A DNA stretch of 9,867 bases from JBATBW01 sp049662565 (GTDB taxonomy: Bacteria; Bacillota_I; Bacilli_A; Erysipelotrichales; Erysipelotrichaceae): positions 1-9,867 of the forward strand of contig JBATBW010000158.1 in assembly GCA_049662565.1 (NCBI GenBank), in the 5' to 3' direction. Both the position numbers and the translations under genes were made by a program. Positions 1-7,115 of this stretch are shown here, piece after piece. The notes under the pieces are model-generated. The model saw nothing but the letters and a program-made list of their open reading frames with translations. It did no database searches and was not told the DNA's origin. Within the stretch, counting starts at the first letter, position 1, and each line of letters opens with the position of its first letter.

Positions 1-25
1 TATCATAACTGATAATACTTGTCAA
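1..25 (-). promoter_or_regulatory. Second minus-strand promoter, cut by the left edge
   Basis: A perfect TTGACA (25-20) lies 17 bp before TGATA, which ends at base 1 and has the form of an extended -10 (TG-n-TA...). The rest of the -10 is outside the window. It shares the TGTTGACAA core with the promoter about 100 bp upstream. Confidence 0.45.
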
Positions 26-95
26 CATTATTTAACTTATTTTTAAGTTTTTTTCTGTTGATTTACTCACCATCACTCTTTGCGACAGCCATATA

Positions 96-125
96 ATATT
101 ACTATACCCCAATACCCTTTGTCAA
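96..125 (-). promoter_or_regulatory. Minus-strand promoter with GGGTAT repeats in the spacer, reading out of the left edge
   Basis: A perfect -35 TTGACA (125-120) and TAATAT (101-96) are 18 bp apart on the minus strand. The spacer contains a short direct repeat, GGGTAT-T-GGGGTAT, in an otherwise AT-rich region. No gene lies between it and the left edge, so it should drive a gene to the left of the window. Confidence 0.5.
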
Positions 126-128
126 CAA

Positions 129-581
129 CTTTTTACTAATTATTTCAGAATAAGAAAAAGATAGTGAATTACCCATTGATAGTCCCTTCGTAAAGCTGAA
201 AATTATAATAAATTTAAATCAGCAATTATTAATTTTCGTTCGAAAGGGTAAGTTTTTGATTTTTCTCGCACACCAATCATTACATATTTCTTTATATATT
301 AAATTTAGTATAGATTTAAATCTTTTGACCCTAATTTTTACAAATGCTTCAATCTTGCTAATTTTATTAATTTATTTATCAAAAAAGAAAATAATAAATA
401 TTATTTTAAGATATTTGGTTTATTCACCCTCTCTTTTGTTGTAGCACAAAAAACCATTAATATTTATTTTGTTTTTTATAAGCATATTCTTTTTATGAAA
501 AAGATTCCTCTTTTACTAAACAACAATTTATATATTTACGTTGCCTAATTTAGAGAAATCCTATTCTTTATTTTTATTTAC
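129..581. other. Non-coding intergenic region with hairpins, no convincing gene
   Basis: About 450 bp of AT-rich DNA between the GLUG gene stop and the leftward promoters. I find no protein with coding character, no tRNA and no clear T-tailed GC hairpin to end the MMPL-GLUG transcript. The only notable structures are an imperfect hairpin at 184-248 (separate entry) and weak AT-only inverted repeats such as TCTTTTT/AAAAAGA near 488-505. Termination of the operon therefore remains unexplained. Confidence 0.6.
184..248. repeat. Long imperfect inverted repeat / hairpin
   Basis: CCCTTCG (184-190) pairs with CGAAAGGG (241-248) with one bulged A. Inside it, GAAAATTATAAT (198-209) pairs with bases 225-237 with one bulge, or alternatively GCTGA (195-199) pairs with TCAGC (219-223). 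The two inner pairings exclude each other. There is no proper T run on the minus side, so it is not an obvious terminator for the GLUG transcript. On the plus side a T-rich stretch follows at 252-262. Confidence 0.45.
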
Positions 582-3215
582 TTATTTCGTATCTTCGTTA
601 TGATTATCAGCATTCGCTAAATCAAGTTTTTGTTGTTTTTTGTTCTTTTGATGTTTAACAAAAAAAACAATTCCAGTAACGACACCCAAAAACAATAAAA
701 TCGTAAACCAATCATTAGATTTTCGTTTAATGATATAAAAACTATCTTCATTATCAATATTGAATATTAAATATCTTCCCTTTCTATTGGTTTGATGCAA
801 TTCAAACTCACCATGATCATTTGTGATATAAACATTATAAGAATCATTATTATCCACTAACCAATGGGCCTCGATATTTTTTAATTCTTTTTCCCGATTA
901 CTATTAATGAATACTTTAACAATCTCATAATCTCGTTTATCACTACCGACAGTCATAAAACTACTATAATTTACACTATCTTTATTATAAAAATCTCCTT
1001 CTAAAACTAAACGTGGTAACTTTTGATCTTTTTCGATCTTAGTAGAAATTGCTTTTTTCCATTTGACATGTTCAATTTCCACATTATATGAACGTGTCAT
1101 ATAATCAAAATTGATTCCACTTATATTTTTATAATAATCATCACTATCCTCAAATATCGGCAAATCTTTTACATCAATTTTATCACCATATTTGTATTCA
1201 ATAGTTTTAATTAATTTACCCTTTTCATGAATATTCATCTTCAAGTTTTTAAACTCTAAAGGAATGTTGGATAATGCAATAAAATCATTATAACTTTTTG
1301 GATTAGTTTTTTTATCATAACTAATATTATCGATACCCCCTAAACCTTCATACACAAAATAGTTATCAGCAATAGTACCATTACTTTTCCCAGATATTGC
1401 CCCTTTTTGTTCTTCCTTAGCACTAACACTGCTCATCGAATAACAATTCTTTAAATCCGTAGATTCACCAGCAATTCCACCTACTATCTTCAAACCACTC
1501 AAATCTGAAATGCTATAACAAGTATCAATAACACAATTACTTAAACCCGCAATACCACCAACTTGGCTACCGCTAGAACTAGTCACCTTAGAATAATTAT
1601 ATCCGTTTTTAACTAGCCCCAAATCCGACTTTCCGACGATGCCACCAATTTGGTCCTTTTTACCGATAATTTCACCATAATTATAGTTATTAATAACTAA
1701 AGACTTACTCTTCTTACGCGAATTCAAAGACACTTTACCCGTAATATTAATATCTTCTTCTGGATCAACATCATATTCAATCGAAACGTTCCCAACTATA
1801 CCACCAACGCTATTGTCGCCAGTAACGATACCTTTATTCGTGCTTCTTTCTAATTTACCTTTTGATATAGTACCATCGTCATAAATAGATGTATCTTCAA
1901 TAAAATTCTTTTCATCATTTAAAGCATCTTCTCTTGCTTGTTGAATAACATTCCTAATATTTCTAATACGACTATTTAAACCACTAATTTGGCTAGAAAA
2001 TTCTTTTCCTGAAGTTGACACAGTTGTCGCTAATAAACGAATTTGATCATTCATTAGACCAACTTGTTTCTTCGTTTCATCCATATATTTATTTAACTCA
2101 TCTAATGTCCCGTTGCCTGCTTTCAGTAATTTCAAGGCTTCACTAAGATTATTTGAAGCATTATCCAAATGATTTGTTGCTCCAACAACATACGAATTAA
2201 TATTTGAGCTAGTATTAGACCCTAAATTCGCAATATCACTCAATATATTACCTACCGCATCAAATTCTACATTTAAATTTTGCAAAACATCTTTACTATA
2301 ATTAATAGTTAAGTAAGGCTCCATTTGTCCACAAATGCCGCCAACATCACGGCGCCCATAAACCGCACCATTATTACTACTGCCAACAATATATCCACTT
2401 TGGCGACCAACTATACCACCATTGTTATAACCAACATGATTATACCCAACTGTCGCATCATTTGTACAACTATAGATAAACCCACTAGAATAACCCGCAA
2501 TACCCCCTGCATCCGTAGAAACATTAGCATTCCTAATATCGTTAACCTTATCTAAATTAATATTGTCAATATCAAACTCAATTTCATTATCCACCGTATT
2601 AATCGAACCTGATGAATTACAATTAGAAATCTCACCTAGATTGAATCCTGCTATACCACCAGAAAAATGAGTTCCCACTAATTTACCGTCAAACTTACTA
2701 TTAACAACTATACCTGTTTTTTCATTTACGCCTACAATACCACCAATTTTATTCTCACCATTAATAGTGCCAGAAAACGAACAATCAGTAACTAAACCGT
2801 TATTGACACCAACAACTCCACCAATATTTTCTTTTGTACCTTTAATAGCGTACACGCCGACAACCTTTAAATTTTTAACAACACCACTTTGTTGGATATA
2901 ACGAAAGATACCCAGATTAGATCCGAAATCAGTAAATTTCACCCCTTTTATTTGGTGCCCTAAACCATCAAATGTACCCGAAAAAGAACTTACTGGCAAT
3001 AATTCGCCATCGGCATTAATATCGTTTTTTAATACCACAGTCTTCCCTACCGAATAAGAATCTAATTGCGTTTTCTTCGCAAAATCATTCCACTGGTCAA
3101 TAGTCGAAATGTAAATGTCAGCTTTAACTTCTTCGGCCTTAGGAAAAACTACACAAGATGAAAACAACACAATTGATAAAACTATTATTTTGAAACCTTT
3201 GTCTATTATCTTCAT
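582..3215 (-). CDS. Secreted, membrane-anchored GLUG-repeat protein with an internal coiled coil
   Basis: 877 aa surface protein of unknown molecular function. An N-terminal hydrophobic stretch (about residues 8-26) with V-K-A at 30-32 reads as a signal peptide. FSSC at 18-21 is a poor lipobox. Residues 55-95 resemble the lead-in of GLUG proteins (FSGTFDGLGH). GGIxG-type repeats occur at about 131, 157, 185, 236, 265 and 291, then again at about 470, 523, 552 and 578, with a degenerate copy near 604. Between the two blocks, residues 305-440 are rich in L/N/S/E/Q and look like a coiled coil. Residues 640-830 form a less recognisable beta-rich region. A single membrane helix follows (836-853), then a Lys/Gln/Asn-rich cytoplasmic tail. 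The ATG follows AAGGAG, which overlaps the stop of the upstream MMPL gene, so the two are almost certainly co-expressed. GLUG repeats are known from surface adhesins and protease-associated proteins; a partner role for the MMPL transporter is inference. Confidence 0.85.
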   Translation of the reverse strand: MKIIDKGFKIIVLSIVLFSSCVVFPKAEEVKADIYISTIDQWNDFAKKTQLDSYSVGKTVVLKNDINADGELLPVSSFSGTFDGLGHQIKGVKFTDFGSNLGIFRYIQQSGVVKNLKVVGVYAIKGTKENIGGVVGVNNGLVTDCSFSGTINGENKIGGIVGVNEKTGIVVNSKFDGKLVGTHFSGGIAGFNLGEISNCNSSGSINTVDNEIEFDIDNINLDKVNDIRNANVSTDAGGIAGYSSGFIYSCTNDATVGYNHVGYNNGGIVGRQSGYIVGSSNNGAVYGRRDVGGICGQMEPYLTINYSKDVLQNLNVEFDAVGNILSDIANLGSNTSSNINSYVVGATNHLDNASNNLSEALKLLKAGNGTLDELNKYMDETKKQVGLMNDQIRLLATTVSTSGKEFSSQISGLNSRIRNIRNVIQQAREDALNDEKNFIEDTSIYDDGTISKGKLERSTNKGIVTGDNSVGGIVGNVSIEYDVDPEEDINITGKVSLNSRKKSKSLVINNYNYGEIIGKKDQIGGIVGKSDLGLVKNGYNYSKVTSSSGSQVGGIAGLSNCVIDTCYSISDLSGLKIVGGIAGESTDLKNCYSMSSVSAKEEQKGAISGKSNGTIADNYFVYEGLGGIDNISYDKKTNPKSYNDFIALSNIPLEFKNLKMNIHEKGKLIKTIEYKYGDKIDVKDLPIFEDSDDYYKNISGINFDYMTRSYNVEIEHVKWKKAISTKIEKDQKLPRLVLEGDFYNKDSVNYSSFMTVGSDKRDYEIVKVFINSNREKELKNIEAHWLVDNNDSYNVYITNDHGEFELHQTNRKGRYLIFNIDNEDSFYIIKRKSNDWFTILLFLGVVTGIVFFVKHQKNKKQQKLDLANADNHNEDTK
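1389..1808 (-). repeat. Second GLUG repeat block (four clear and one degenerate unit)
   Basis: Encodes about residues 470-609 of the GLUG protein. VGGIVG, IGGIVG, VGGIAG and VGGIAG cores are followed by a decayed KGAISG. Units carry NCYS/TCYS-like turns typical of GLUG repeats. Confidence 0.75.
1896..2303 (-). other. Predicted coiled-coil segment interrupting the GLUG repeats
   Basis: Encodes about residues 305-440. The stretch is nearly free of Gly-Gly, Pro and Trp and has regularly spaced Leu/Ile/Val among Asn, Ser, Glu, Lys and Gln (for example NHLDNASNNLSEALKLLKAG and FSSQISGLNSRIRNIRNVI). It differs sharply in composition from the GLUG blocks on both sides. I judged the coiled coil by eye; no prediction was run. 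Confidence 0.65.
2328..2825 (-). repeat. First GLUG repeat block (six GGIxG-type units)
   Basis: Encodes residues 131-296 of the GLUG protein. Six copies of a [IVASN]-G-G-[IV]-[VAC]-G core are spaced by about 26-51 residues and alternate with short strand-like segments, as expected of a beta-solenoid-like repeat. The last unit (VGGICGQMEPYL) leads straight into the coiled-coil segment. Confidence 0.8.
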
Positions 3216-3220
3216 AATTT

Positions 3221-5653
3221 TTACTCCTTATCCTCAATTTGATCAACAATTCCATTTTTTGAACTAATATCACCATTTATTTCTCCAGTAATAGTCCCAC
3301 TAATATTGGCGTCGATCATACCATTGACATACCCTTTAAAGCGACCTTCAACCTTAACATTGCCACTAGAGACCGGTTTGCTTAAATCTCTTTTTAAAGT
3401 AAATGCAGATTTCATAATAATGAAATCACCAAACAATAATATTTGTGGCAATACCCCTAAAACAATCAAAATAGAAACTAGTGTCCCTCGACCTAAAGCA
3501 ACACCTATTGAAGCTACAGTTGGATCAGAACTCAATATGCCAATTAAGAACCCTGCTGAAACTAGAATACTACCACTTGTAAAAATAGTGGGGAATACTT
3601 GGTTCAAAGATTCAATAATCGCTTCTTTTAGAGGCATTTGTTGTTTCAACTCCATATATCGGCTAGTTATTACTATTGCATAGTCAATAGTTGCCCCCAT
3701 TTGAATTGCACTTACAATCAAATAGCTTAGGAAGAACATCGAATCACCAGTTAAATAAGGATACGAAAAATTGATCCAAATACTTCCTTGAATAGCTAAA
3801 ACTAATAAAACTGGTAACCCCGCTGATTGGAAAGTAAATAATAAAATAATCATAACAAATAAAGCCGTCAAAATAGTAATAATTACATTATCCGAGACAA
3901 ATGATGTTTGCAAATCAAAATCACTTGTCGTATTGCCAACTAAATAATGTTCATCATAATATTGATCAACAACATTTCTAATTTCACCTAAATAATTAAA
4001 TGTTTCTTCACCTTCGATCGGCAAATCTAAATCCAACAAGAAGCGTGAATATTTTTCGCCCTTCAATTGAACCTTCGCCTCACTTAACTCTTTATATAAG
4101 TCATTTATTTTTTGGTTTAAATCATGATCTAAAGTGACATAACCCTCTTCTTTTTGATTATATAAAAACATAAATATATCAATTATTGGAACTTGAAACT
4201 TATCAATACCACCAACAATGACACCATACTTACCTTGTTCTATCGCATATCCTGAAAAAAGTATTTTTGCCGCTTCAACATCTAAATCTGCCAGTTCAGA
4301 AAACTGACGCGGACTAACACGATCAGTCAAGACAAATTGGTCATTAATTTTTACATTCCCCAACCCTAAAGTGGATTTTACCTTTTCCAACTTGCTTAAA
4401 GAACTCAACAATAATTTTTCTTTTTCATAATTACCGGTCGGAACTAATACCGCCAATTGATTAGTTGAACCAAAGACACCTTCAATTCTTTCTAATTCAA
4501 TTTTATTTTGTGTTTTTTTACTGCTATTAATAGAAGCTACATCATAAATATAATTACATTTGCCTTGAAAAACAAAAGACATAACTAAAACTACCACAAA
4601 AATTAATGGCATATATATTCTTGTTTTATAAGCAAACTCACCTACAAAATCAATTTTCGGTACAAAACTCTTATGATGAGTCTTATCAATATATTTCGCA
4701 AACATCACTAAAAGACCCGGCATCAATAAGAATACCGTAAACAAGCTAAACAAAATAGACTTAGTTAAAATAATCCCCATGTCCATACCAATTCTAAATT
4801 GCATAAACATCAACGCTACCATACCAGATACCGTTGTCAAACTACTACTAGATATTTCTGGTATTGCTTTACTCAAAGCTGCAATCGCAGATTCCCGTAC
4901 ATCTTTAGTATCATGTTCTTCCATAAAACGATGACATAAAATAATAGCATAATCGATTGCTAAAGCTAATTGTAAAACAACCGCAATCGAATTAGTAACA
5001 AAACTAATCTCTCCAAACCAGTAATTAGTACCTTTATTTAATAAAGCCGCTACCCCAAAAGTAATAATCATTACTGGCACTTCCATATATGTTTTTGAAG
5101 TCAACAGCAATACTGCCACAATAATTACCGCCGCAATAAGTAAAATTACATTCATGTCCTTAGCTAAAGATGCCGCTGTATCTTGCCCTAGTTCACTACT
5201 TATACTATAATCAAAATCTTTGATATATTCCTTAAGTTGCGAAAAAGCAGTCTTACTAACATTATCATCAACCTCACCATCAAAAGTAATATTAAATAAC
5301 GCATCACTGCCCTTAAAATGCCCATCATCATCAGCAAATTCAACTTTACTAATACCTTTAATTTGCTCTAAATCCTTTTGAATGTCCAAAGCTAAATCAA
5401 CAGTCGTATTCGATACCATTACTTTCGCTGTCGCAAAAGTACTAAACTGTTCATCCATTAAAGTTAAACCCACGCGAGTTTCTGATTCTGGAGGCAAGTA
5501 CGAAGTAATATCATTATTAACTTGAACTTTACCTATCGAAAATATACTATAAACAATTAATACAATAAATAACAAATAAAAAGCCTTCCTTTTATCCACG
5601 ATAAATGTAGCAAGACTTTCCATAAATTTATTGTCTTTCTTTTTTTCACTCAT
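3221..5653 (-). CDS. MMPL-family (RND superfamily) transporter with a tetrad-repeat C-terminal tail
   Basis: 810 aa from the ATG at 5653. A GTG four codons further upstream lies within the AGAGGTGG ribosome binding site, so I reject it. The layout is the usual MMPL duplication: one TM helix (about 24-41), an extracytoplasmic loop (42-166), a five-helix bundle (about 167-320), then TM (about 347-363), a second large extracytoplasmic loop (364-588) and another bundle (589-748). AIDYAI (232-237) and TIDYAI (655-660) place a DY pair in each bundle, matching the Asp-Tyr proton-relay pairs known from mycobacterial MmpL3. This supports a proton-driven exporter of a lipid or other hydrophobic envelope component; the substrate is unknown. 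Residues 767-798 form a tetrad repeat (separate entry). The gene is followed after 5 bp by the GLUG protein, with the SD of the latter inside this gene's end, so they form an operon. Confidence 0.9.
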   Translation of the reverse strand: MSEKKKDNKFMESLATFIVDKRKAFYLLFIVLIVYSIFSIGKVQVNNDITSYLPPESETRVGLTLMDEQFSTFATAKVMVSNTTVDLALDIQKDLEQIKGISKVEFADDDGHFKGSDALFNITFDGEVDDNVSKTAFSQLKEYIKDFDYSISSELGQDTAASLAKDMNVILLIAAVIIVAVLLLTSKTYMEVPVMIITFGVAALLNKGTNYWFGEISFVTNSIAVVLQLALAIDYAIILCHRFMEEHDTKDVRESAIAALSKAIPEISSSSLTTVSGMVALMFMQFRIGMDMGIILTKSILFSLFTVFLLMPGLLVMFAKYIDKTHHKSFVPKIDFVGEFAYKTRIYMPLIFVVVLVMSFVFQGKCNYIYDVASINSSKKTQNKIELERIEGVFGSTNQLAVLVPTGNYEKEKLLLSSLSKLEKVKSTLGLGNVKINDQFVLTDRVSPRQFSELADLDVEAAKILFSGYAIEQGKYGVIVGGIDKFQVPIIDIFMFLYNQKEEGYVTLDHDLNQKINDLYKELSEAKVQLKGEKYSRFLLDLDLPIEGEETFNYLGEIRNVVDQYYDEHYLVGNTTSDFDLQTSFVSDNVIITILTALFVMIILLFTFQSAGLPVLLVLAIQGSIWINFSYPYLTGDSMFFLSYLIVSAIQMGATIDYAIVITSRYMELKQQMPLKEAIIESLNQVFPTIFTSGSILVSAGFLIGILSSDPTVASIGVALGRGTLVSILIVLGVLPQILLFGDFIIMKSAFTLKRDLSKPVSSGNVKVEGRFKGYVNGMIDANISGTITGEINGDISSKNGIVDQIEDKE
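3260..3355 (-). repeat. Eight x-hydrophobic-x-Gly tetrads at the MMPL C-terminus
   Basis: Residues 767-798 of the transporter read as eight consecutive tetrads: KVEG, RFKG, YVNG, MIDA, NISG, TITG, EING, DISS. Position 2 is always V/F/I and position 4 is Gly, Ala or Ser. The periodicity resembles bactofilin-type beta-helices. By topology this tail follows the last membrane helix and should be cytoplasmic. Confidence 0.75.
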
Positions 5654-5724
5654 GCCTATATCCACCTCTAATCACAAGAATAAATTAAATAAAAGAAAAT
5701 TTATAATAAACATATAACATAATT

Positions 5725-5733
5725 ATTATAGCA
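5725..5733 (-). promoter_or_regulatory. Extended -10 promoter of the MMPL-GLUG operon
   Basis: On the minus strand TG-C-TATAAT gives a perfect extended -10 element about 72 nt upstream of the MMPL ATG. No good -35 is seen, which is tolerated by extended -10 promoters. The TATAAT box also forms one arm of a perfect inverted repeat, TATAATAA (5702-5709) / TTATTATA (5723-5730). No terminator is visible between the phosphoesterase and this promoter, so read-through is possible. Confidence 0.55.
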
Positions 5734-5742
5734 CAAAATATA

Positions 5743-6438
5743 TTATTTGTTACCCAGCAATTTGACATCAAGAAACATATAATTGATTCTATCCACAACC
5801 TTATCGATATGGTAATGACCACAATACCAATAAGAATAAGAAACACTCTTTTCCACCTCATCTAGAAATAATTCCGTACTATAATCTAAACTCGATTGAA
5901 CAAAACAACTCTTAAATATTTCGCGTGGAATATACCGATAAGGAGTAGTATGTGTCAAGACAATATCAACCCGATTATCCCATACACTCAAATTATCTAG
6001 CATTCTTTGTTTCATTTCCTCATTAGGCTGTTCATCATCAAACCAAGGTAATCGATTTTCCAAACGATGCATTTTATCGACACTATATCCACCACCTAAA
6101 ACAATCGTTTTTAACCCTTCAAAATTATACCCCTCACCATCTAAGGCAAATAAAATATTAGGATATTGCTTTTGTTGATAAGCCTGCCCATCACAAAAAG
6201 ATACCAGTTCATAGCCATCAACATTTTCTGGACGCTTATCATGATTACCATGAATACAAAACAAAGTAATCGGCAACAAACTAATCAATTCCTTCGTGAA
6301 ACGATCACTACATCCATAATAGTTAATACCAACATCACCTAATATAATTAAAACATCGTCCAACGTGGTTTTAAAACGATCACAAAAATCAATAATTCTT
6401 TGGGTATCACCATGTAAATCACCAGTTATAAAAAACAT
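5743..6438 (-). CDS. Calcineurin-like metallophosphoesterase
   Basis: 231 aa, cytoplasmic (no signal peptide or TM), with all the two-metal phosphoesterase motifs: GDLHG (6-10), GDVG (34-37), GNHD (64-67), an LTHTTP histidine (163) and GHYH (207-210). These supply the Asp, Asn and His ligands for the dinuclear metal site, so the enzyme should be active on a phosphomono- or diester; the substrate cannot be told from sequence. I chose the ATG at 6438 because TGAGG lies six bases before it. A GTG at 6450, in frame and overlapping the acetyltransferase end by 4 bp, has no comparable SD. The SD overlaps the TGA stop of the upstream acetyltransferase, so translational coupling is likely. No function linked to the acetyltransferase can be deduced. 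Confidence 0.87.
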   Translation of the reverse strand: MFFITGDLHGDTQRIIDFCDRFKTTLDDVLIILGDVGINYYGCSDRFTKELISLLPITLFCIHGNHDKRPENVDGYELVSFCDGQAYQQKQYPNILFALDGEGYNFEGLKTIVLGGGYSVDKMHRLENRLPWFDDEQPNEEMKQRMLDNLSVWDNRVDIVLTHTTPYRYIPREIFKSCFVQSSLDYSTELFLDEVEKSVSYSYWYCGHYHIDKVVDRINYMFLDVKLLGNK

Positions 6439-6446
6439 CTTTCGCC

Positions 6447-7052
6447 TCACAACAAATCCATTTTAGAATCATTTTCATCTATTTTTCTAATCACCTTACA
6501 TGGAACTCCATAAGCCAAATAACCACTTGGAATATCCTTAGTCACAACACTACCCGCACCAACTACCACGTCATCACCAATAGTAACACCACCTAAGACA
6601 CAAACATTGGCAGCTAACCAAACATTATTACCAATATGAATTTCTTCCGCATACTCACTCATTGATACATGACCATCTGGATACTCCATTGCCACTCTTT
6701 CTTGAGCAATCAAAGGATGATTAGTAGCCAATAAACTAACATTAGGACCAAACATCACATTATCCCCAATAAAAATCTTATTATCATCCATAACCGTCAA
6801 ATTAAAATTCGCAAAAAAATTCTCACCTATAAAAGTATGACAACCATAATTAAACTGAATCGGACCTTGAAAATAATACTTTTTTCCAATCGAACCAATA
6901 AAACTTTTTATCAACTCTAATCGTTCTTTATCATATTCATCCGTTTGATTAAATTTTAAACAACCATTATGCGCCACATGTTTTAAATCTTTCAATTCTT
7001 GACAACGTGCATCAAATAATCTATTTTCAAATATTTTCTTTTCTTCGCTCAT
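6447..7052 (-). CDS. Sugar O-acetyltransferase, maltose/galactoside acetyltransferase family
   Basis: 201 aa acetyl-CoA-dependent O-acetyltransferase of the left-handed beta-helix (hexapeptide) class. The N-terminus (about 5-55) matches the short helical Mac domain of maltose/galactoside acetyltransferases. Hexapeptide repeats run from about 60 to 175 (IFIGDNVMFGPNVSL, then IHIGNNVWLAANVCVLGG, VTIGDDVVVGAGSVV). NHPL with His112 matches the catalytic His of the family, and the C-terminus YGVPCKVIRKI is typical. Length is normal for the family (about 185-205 aa). The ATG is preceded by a strong GGGAGGTG. Acceptor sugars in this family are poorly predictable; detoxifying acetylation or modification of a cell-surface sugar are both possible. 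Confidence 0.9.
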   Translation of the reverse strand: MSEEKKIFENRLFDARCQELKDLKHVAHNGCLKFNQTDEYDKERLELIKSFIGSIGKKYYFQGPIQFNYGCHTFIGENFFANFNLTVMDDNKIFIGDNVMFGPNVSLLATNHPLIAQERVAMEYPDGHVSMSEYAEEIHIGNNVWLAANVCVLGGVTIGDDVVVGAGSVVTKDIPSGYLAYGVPCKVIRKIDENDSKMDLL

Positions 7053-7068
7053 ATTACACCTCCCTTTA

Positions 7069-7096
7069 ATTATATGGCAACAAAAAAAATAGTAAA
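7069..7096 (-). promoter_or_regulatory. Promoter of the acetyltransferase-phosphoesterase unit, embedded in the preceding terminator
   Basis: On the minus strand a perfect TATAAT (7074 to 7069) lies just upstream of the acetyltransferase SD. At 16 bp spacing, TTTACT (7096 to 7091) is a 4/6 match to the -35 box. That -35 lies in the 3' arm of the terminator of the methyltransferase gene. The predicted leader is only about 15 nt. Confidence 0.45.
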
Positions 7097-7115
7097 CAAC
7101 AAATGTCTACTATTT
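7082..7115 (-). terminator. Rho-independent terminator overlapping the methyltransferase stop codon
   Basis: Minus-strand hairpin with a 12-bp stem, AAATAGTAGACA (7115-7104) against TGTTTACTATTT (7098-7087), including one G-T wobble. The 5-nt loop is TTTGT and the T run extends to 7082. The TAG stop (7112-7110) lies inside the 5' arm. Confidence 0.85.

Noticed and set aside
234..245. TTTCG-TT-CGAAA palindrome as an SOS box or recombination site.
   Set aside because: It does not match the Gram-positive LexA box (CGAAC-N4-GTTCG), and no integrase or recombinase is nearby.
256..444. A 62-codon plus-strand frame starting at TTG, with a GAAAGGG seven bases upstream and a hydrophobic product.
   Set aside because: The composition (Ile, Leu, Phe, Lys, Asn) is what AT-rich non-coding DNA gives in translation; there is no domain, it is opposite to all other genes, and the SD-like bases belong to the hairpin at 184-248. 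A small membrane peptide cannot be ruled out but is not supported.
488..505. TCTTTTT/AAAAAGA hairpin as the terminator of the MMPL-GLUG operon.
   Set aside because: The stem is AT-rich with a single G-C pair and no T run follows on the minus strand.
3306..3683. Plus-strand frame opposite the MMPL gene, and similar ones at 2325-2555 and 8991-9203.
   Set aside because: They are antisense shadows of well-supported genes, with no SD or domain.
6439..6450. GTG start giving a four-residue longer phosphoesterase that overlaps the acetyltransferase by 4 bp.
   Set aside because: The ATG at 6438 has a TGAGG SD at six bases, and the protein then begins with the usual hydrophobic strand leading to GDLHG.
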